Assembly (NCBI GenBank): GCA_027600665.1
Contig: JADGJL010001116.1
Location: 1 to 10,043 of the forward strand
Direction of reading: 5' to 3'
Source of the DNA: Irineochytrium annulatum
Lineage: Eukaryota; Chytridiomycota; Chytridiomycetes; Chytridiales; Chytridiaceae
Length of the DNA: 10,043 nucleotides
In this document: positions 7,121-10,043 of the stretch, piece after piece
Layout of the letters: every line of letters starts with the position of its first letter
Numbering within the stretch: position 1 is the stretch's first letter
Notes under the pieces: generated by a model
Databases searched by the model: none
What the model was told of the DNA's origin: nothing
The model's input: the letters and a program-made list of their open reading frames with translations, nothing else
Translations under genes and position numbers: made by a program

Positions 7121-9076
7121 TCAGTCCCACTCGCAAACCCCTAAAACCCGACCACACCGGCTCCCCTTCATATGCCTCCTCAACCCGTCCGCCCTCGCGT
7201 ACTGCCTCCGACACCCGGCACACGTGAACGCCTTCGGGACCGCATGCAGCTTCTCGTGCCTGAGACGGCCGTGCTTCCTCGCAAAGGCCCGGCCGCACAC
7301 GCCGCACGGGAACGGCTTGCGCCGGCGTGGCTGCTTGTTGTCGCCGCCAGCAGCGACCGCGTCATCCGCGGCCGCGATCCCGGTCTCGGAGTCCGAGTTG
7401 GCTGAAGCGGAATCGGCCAGCGGGGAATATGTCATGGGTATGGTGGGCGTGGGGGCTGGCGCCGGGGGAGGCTCGGGCAGTGCAGCGGCCGGTGCGAAGA
7501 GAGAGAGGCGGGTTGGCGGGACGTTGTCCTGATTGTCGGAGGAGGAGTCGCAGACGACAAGGGCCGAGGCGTGCGATCGCGTGCAGCCAAGCAGATGCAG
7601 GTCCTTCGCGTCAATGGAGGCGGACGATGCGCGTTGCGCATCGGCGGTCGTCGGTGTTGACGGCGGTTGCGTCGAGAGCGCGTGGGACCCCTCGATGGTT
7701 GCATGCGAGATGGAGCGGCGCGTGGCTGACCATGTAAGGTCGCACTTGTCGGCGCCCGGCTGGTCCGCGAGGCGACGTTTCGCGCCGCCGCCGCTCGTGG
7801 GGGATATCGAGGTCAGCGACGGTGGCGGGAGTGCCTCGTGCAGGCGGGACGGCTCGACGGTCGCGTTAGGGAACATGGAGGCTGGCAGGGAGGCTGGTGG
7901 GAGCGAGCTGTTAAATAGTTGAGGTCCATTATCGTCGTGAGTTGAGATGGTATGCTGCTGGGAACGAGCGGGGTTGGGGCCACGGACCAGGAGTGCGTGT
8001 TCAATCGCGTGGGGACCATGGACGGCTGGAAGGCTGGCGTCATGGGCGGGCTTGGGGTGATTGGGGTGGTGGGTGACGCGTAGGAATGGTGATGGTGAGG
8101 AGGAGGGATTTGTTGTGGGCCGGGGGCCGACGCGAAGACGCTGGATGAGGGCGGGAGGATATGGAGACGGCCCTGCTCGTTCTGGTGGAAGGAGGCATTG
8201 ATGTTGAGGTTGATGAAGCTGTCGGGGTTGGTAGCCGGCGTGCCCTGCGACGAAACCGAGGGCCTTGGGATGTGCTGCTGCTGCTGGCACCCGCAGGAAT
8301 CGCAGGGGCCACAAGTCCATGGCTGTGGCGGGTGGGCCGCGCACTCGCTGTCCAGACGATCCGCATTGCCGACAGCGAGCGCACCTGTCTGGTGGTAATG
8401 GCCGTCGGTTGAAGTGAGTGCTGACGGTGTGTAACCAGGCCTGACCACCGTGCCACCGAAGCCACCTGACAAAGGCGTCCTCAACCGCGTCCATGCAAAC
8501 CCCCATTGGCATTGGCGGCGTGCAGGCCGGCGTAATCGGCAGCTGGTCGAAGGCCCCCATGCCGTTCTCGCGCGTCGCGTTTTCCATGTTCTCCAGCCAG
8601 GCGGTGGTTGACGGCCTATCACGCGCGTCGATTATGCCGAGTTGATTCTGCAGCTCGAACTCCAGTCGCTCGCGGATGAGAAAGTGCAGGTTGACGAGGG
8701 TGTCGCGCTCAGAGAGGAGATCGTATACGCTTCCTGATTCCGGACCGGCTGCCTTGTCGCCCGTTGGTGTTGCTAGGCGCTCGTCGGGCGGCGTCTCCGT
8801 TGCGTCCATGAGGTCGTCGAAGAAGAATGTCGCGGTCGTGGTCGGGGCAGGCGCGTGCGGCGCCGGCTGGTTGCTATTGCCACCAACCATCGCCTGCGCG
8901 GCGGCGCCAGTGATTATGGGCTCCGTCGAGGCATCCGGCGTCGAGAAGAGCATGGCGTCAAGGAGGAGCTGATGAAGTGTGGACGCGGAGGCTGGGGCGC
9001 CGGGCATGGCGTAGGCCGGTGATAGGGTCTTGAAGAAAGTGGAGGCCTCATCGACAGTTCGCAGGGCCGTTGCCAT
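7121..9076 (-). CDS. C2H2/C2HC zinc-finger transcription factor, Crz1/CrzA-like (3 exons, about 597 aa)
   Basis: Proposed exons are 9076..8471, 8388..7988 and 7907..7121. The C-terminus holds two adjacent fingers. Finger 1 (PFPCGVCGRAFARKHGRLRH, ending HEKLH) uses C537, C540, H553 and H557. Finger 2 (CAGCRRQYARADGLRRH then MKGSRC) uses C565, C568, H581 and C587, a C2HC end. The FARxH and ARADxLxRH wording matches fingers 2 and 3 of fungal Crz1-type factors; their first finger is not seen here. Upstream is low-complexity Ser/Pro/Thr/Gln-rich sequence typical of activation regions, with KRR near the middle and RRRK just before the fingers. PTIPMT (490-495) resembles the calcineurin-docking PxIxIT motif. 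ATG 9076 sits in GCCGCCATGG, an excellent start context; an in-frame ATG at 9136 (CCCCC before it) would add 20 residues, and an in-frame TGA at 9277..9275 limits anything further. Nuclear location is inferred. Family is confident; the exact Crz1 assignment is moderate. Confidence 0.78.
   Translation of the reverse strand: MATALRTVDEASTFFKTLSPAYAMPGAPASASTLHQLLLDAMLFSTPDASTEPIITGAAAQAMVGGNSNQPAPHAPAPTTTATFFFDDLMDATETPPDERLATPTGDKAAGPESGSVYDLLSERDTLVNLHFLIRERLEFELQNQLGIIDARDRPSTTAWLENMENATRENGMGAFDQLPITPACTPPMPMGVCMDAVEDAFVRWLRWHGGQAWLHTVSTHFNRRPLPPDRCARCRQCGSSGQRVRGPPATAMDLWPLRFLRVPAAAAHPKALGFVAGHAGYQPRQLHQPQHQCLLPPERAGPSPYPPALIQRLRVGPRPTTNPSSSPSPFLRVTHHPNHPKPAHDASLPAVHGPHAIEHALLVRGPNPARSQQHTISTHDDNGPQLFNSSLPPASLPASMFPNATVEPSRLHEALPPPSLTSISPTSGGGAKRRLADQPGADKCDLTWSATRRSISHATIEGSHALSTQPPSTPTTADAQRASSASIDAKDLHLLGCTRSHASALVVCDSSSDNQDNVPPTRLSLFAPAAALPEPPPAPAPTPTIPMTYSPLADSASANSDSETGIAAADDAVAAGGDNKQPRRRKPFPCGVCGRAFARKHGRLRHEKLHAVPKAFTCAGCRRQYARADGLRRHMKGSRCGRVLGVCEWD
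7154..7312 (-). other. DNA-binding double zinc finger
   Basis: It encodes finger 1 (C-x2-C-x12-H-x3-H) and finger 2 (C-x2-C-x12-H-x5-C), linked by AVPKAF in place of the usual TGEKP-type linker. Only ten residues follow the last cysteine before the stop. Confidence 0.9.
7430..7447 (-). other. PTIPMT, candidate calcineurin-docking (PxIxIT-like) motif
   Basis: Six residues (490-495) about 40 residues before the fingers fit PxIx[hydrophobic]T, with Met in the fifth position. Crz1/NFAT-type factors are known to use such sites. A six-residue match in a Pro/Thr-rich segment is weak evidence. Confidence 0.3.
7908..7987 (-). other. Proposed intron 2 of the zinc-finger gene (80 nt, phase 2)
   Basis: The reading frame returns to that of the first exon. 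Donor GTCCGT (matches GTnnGT), internal CTCAC and CTCAAC, and acceptor TTTAACAG give a phase-consistent join before SLPPASLPASMFPN. Other splice choices are possible within about 100 nt. Confidence 0.58.
8275..8313 (-). other. Cysteine cluster CGPCDSCGC followed by a Gln run in the zinc-finger protein
   Basis: In the second-exon frame, residues 228-236 read C-x2-C-x2-C-x-C and run directly into four glutamines. It could bind metal or be chance in a low-complexity region. It exists only if the proposed frame switch is right. Confidence 0.55.
8389..8470 (-). other. Proposed intron 1 of the zinc-finger gene (82 nt, phase 0)
   Basis: Coding character moves from one frame to the next: downstream, GC-rich third positions and a plausible protein (GALAVGNADRLDSECAAH) lie in the other frame. 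Donor GTCAGG and acceptor ACCACCAG, with a branch-like CACTCAC, fit in phase 0. A donor GTTGAG at 8485 (97 nt) would work equally in phase. There is no stop in the original frame, so the intron is inferred from codon bias. Confidence 0.6.
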
Positions 9077-10043
9077 GGCGGCGTGAAAGAAGGATGGTAA
9101 GGATGGGGCGTCACGGAATCCGGAGGCCAGGAGCATGGGGGCTGGAGTGTGGTAGGCTGTGATAGGGGCACACAGGACCCTGATCGCCGCGGGGAAACGG
9201 TGGTAATCGACAAGCCACGCAAATGTCCAGTAAAAGGCAGCATAGGCCACGCGACCAGACGCCTGCCAGACGACTCAAGACCAACTAGTTGTTCCTAGTC
9301 TTGCCTACCCTGTCATCCCACGAAAAGAGCATCATTTGAAAGAAACGTCCGAATTTAAGTTACACAGTAGTTACATCTTCAACACAACAATCAATTGAGG
9401 CACCAGCTCGGCCGGCCTCACTCAGAGCCTCAGAAGCGCCACAACCAACACATGCGACAAGGCAAGGCCCATCGAAGGTACCAGCTATGTGATAGAATCC
9501 GTCACGGTATGTAGGGAAACATAAGTGTATTGAACGGTCGAACACATGAGGCCCAAGGAAACAACGATAAGGACATAGAAGTAGCGGTTATTTGTATGAT
9601 GTATTGAAAAAAACTGGTAGTTCGAAAGAGGGATGCTAATTATGTATCGCGCGAGCATATTGCAAATGTAACGAAGGAATTAAAGGTGACAACAAGTGCA
9701 ATAGCGTGAAACAGCACAAAAATTAAAACAAGCAAGTATGAAACCAACAGAATAGAGAAAGCATCGTGGCTATATAATCGAATTGGGCATGCCGGGAGTG
9801 AAGGTGAGATTAAGGCGGAAAAGTTAGAATTGAACCAAGCATATAACTTCATAAAGAGCCTGGCATTGGCAGCGAAAGTGTAGATAAGTAGCGTTGTGAC
9901 GTATTAAAGAGTATTTAGATTTCAAGAGAATTGGTATGTGTTGCTGAAGAAAAGTATACAGTTTAATAAAAAAAATACTCATCCAGAAGAAATAAAACCA
10001 ATACAAGGGCACTGAAAAGGAGGACAACGAAGAAAAAGGAAGT
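9077..10043. other. Region upstream of the zinc-finger gene, no supported gene
   Basis: Positions 9077..9274 stay open in the zinc-finger frame and may be 5' UTR or extra N-terminal coding sequence. A minus-strand ATG at 9243 opens a long out-of-frame reading frame overlapping the gene, which argues that the transcript starts downstream of it or tolerates an overlapping upstream frame. CAACTAGTTG near 9282..9291 is a 10-nt palindrome. From about 9548 the sequence is the second repeat copy. A short minus-strand open frame (9545..9360) has no recognised domain and no ATG start. Confidence 0.5.
9548..10043. repeat. Diverged direct repeat, copy 2 (runs off the window)
   Basis: Colinear with copy 1 at about 6565..7060 (landmarks listed there). 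Similarity continues to the last base, so the true right end is outside the window. The block is A-rich on the plus strand, with no conserved reading frame between copies. Confidence 0.75.

Noticed and set aside
6948..7307. 119-codon minus-strand frame overlapping the zinc-finger end
   Set aside because: It reads the zinc-finger region in the wrong frame and then enters the noncoding repeat.
9435..9442. GTGGCGCT on the minus strand, one base off the yeast Crz1 site GNGGC(G/T)CA, upstream of the zinc-finger gene
   Set aside because: A single near-match of eight bases in a GC-rich genome is expected by chance; no exact site was noticed in the GH16 promoter either.
9360..9545. 61-codon minus-strand frame with several cysteines, possible last exon of an upstream gene
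   Set aside because: It starts at a GTG, has no recognised domain, and no convincing acceptor site was found. It partly abuts the repeat.
9640..10027. Hydrophobic minus-strand frames (70 and 67 codons) as small membrane proteins
   Set aside because: T-rich minus-strand sequence gives Phe/Leu/Ile-rich peptides by default, and the frames are not preserved in the matching repeat copy at 6565..7060.

Overview
The window looks like nuclear DNA of a fungus. The lineage is not resolved; an early-diverging (for example zoosporic) fungus would fit but is not proven. The reasons are: three intron-containing genes with short introns (53 to 131 nt) and GT..AG ends; GC-rich coding sequence with A-rich (plus-strand) spacers; a GPI-anchored CRH-type GH16 wall enzyme, a family typical of fungi; and a zinc-finger pair resembling the last two fingers of fungal Crz1/CrzA factors. 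No prokaryotic gene, RNA gene, CRISPR array or recognisable transposon protein is visible.

All three genes lie on the minus strand. From right to left (direction of transcription) they are: (1) 9076..7121, a C2H2/C2HC zinc-finger transcription factor of about 597 aa in three exons; (2) 6382..4660, a secreted GH16 CRH-like glucan/chitin transglycosylase of 512 aa in three exons, with signal peptide, DEIDWE active site, repetitive Ala/Pro/Gly-rich stalk and GPI-anchor tail; (3) 3883..61, a 1224-aa protein in three exons with a disordered N-terminus, hydrophobic probable membrane segments, two blocks of ankyrin repeats, a poly-acidic tract and a basic C-terminal region.

The spacers are about 740 to 970 nt. 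The one between genes 1 and 2 and the right end of the window carry two diverged copies, each about 500 nt, of the same direct repeat (about 6565..7060 and 9548..10043). The copies bracket the zinc-finger gene.

The exon structures were rebuilt by hand from splice signals, reading-frame phase, codon bias and family similarity. The introns of genes 2 and 3 are well supported. In gene 1 the two frame switches are well supported but the exact splice sites are less certain. Functional linkage is inference only: a Crz1-like (calcium/calcineurin type) regulator next to a CRH wall cross-linking enzyme would suit a cell-wall stress role, but fungal neighbours need not be co-regulated. I found no clear undescribed multi-gene system. 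The most unusual items are the membrane-ankyrin protein, the repeat pair, and a long open frame in the zinc-finger gene that is misleading as it stands.
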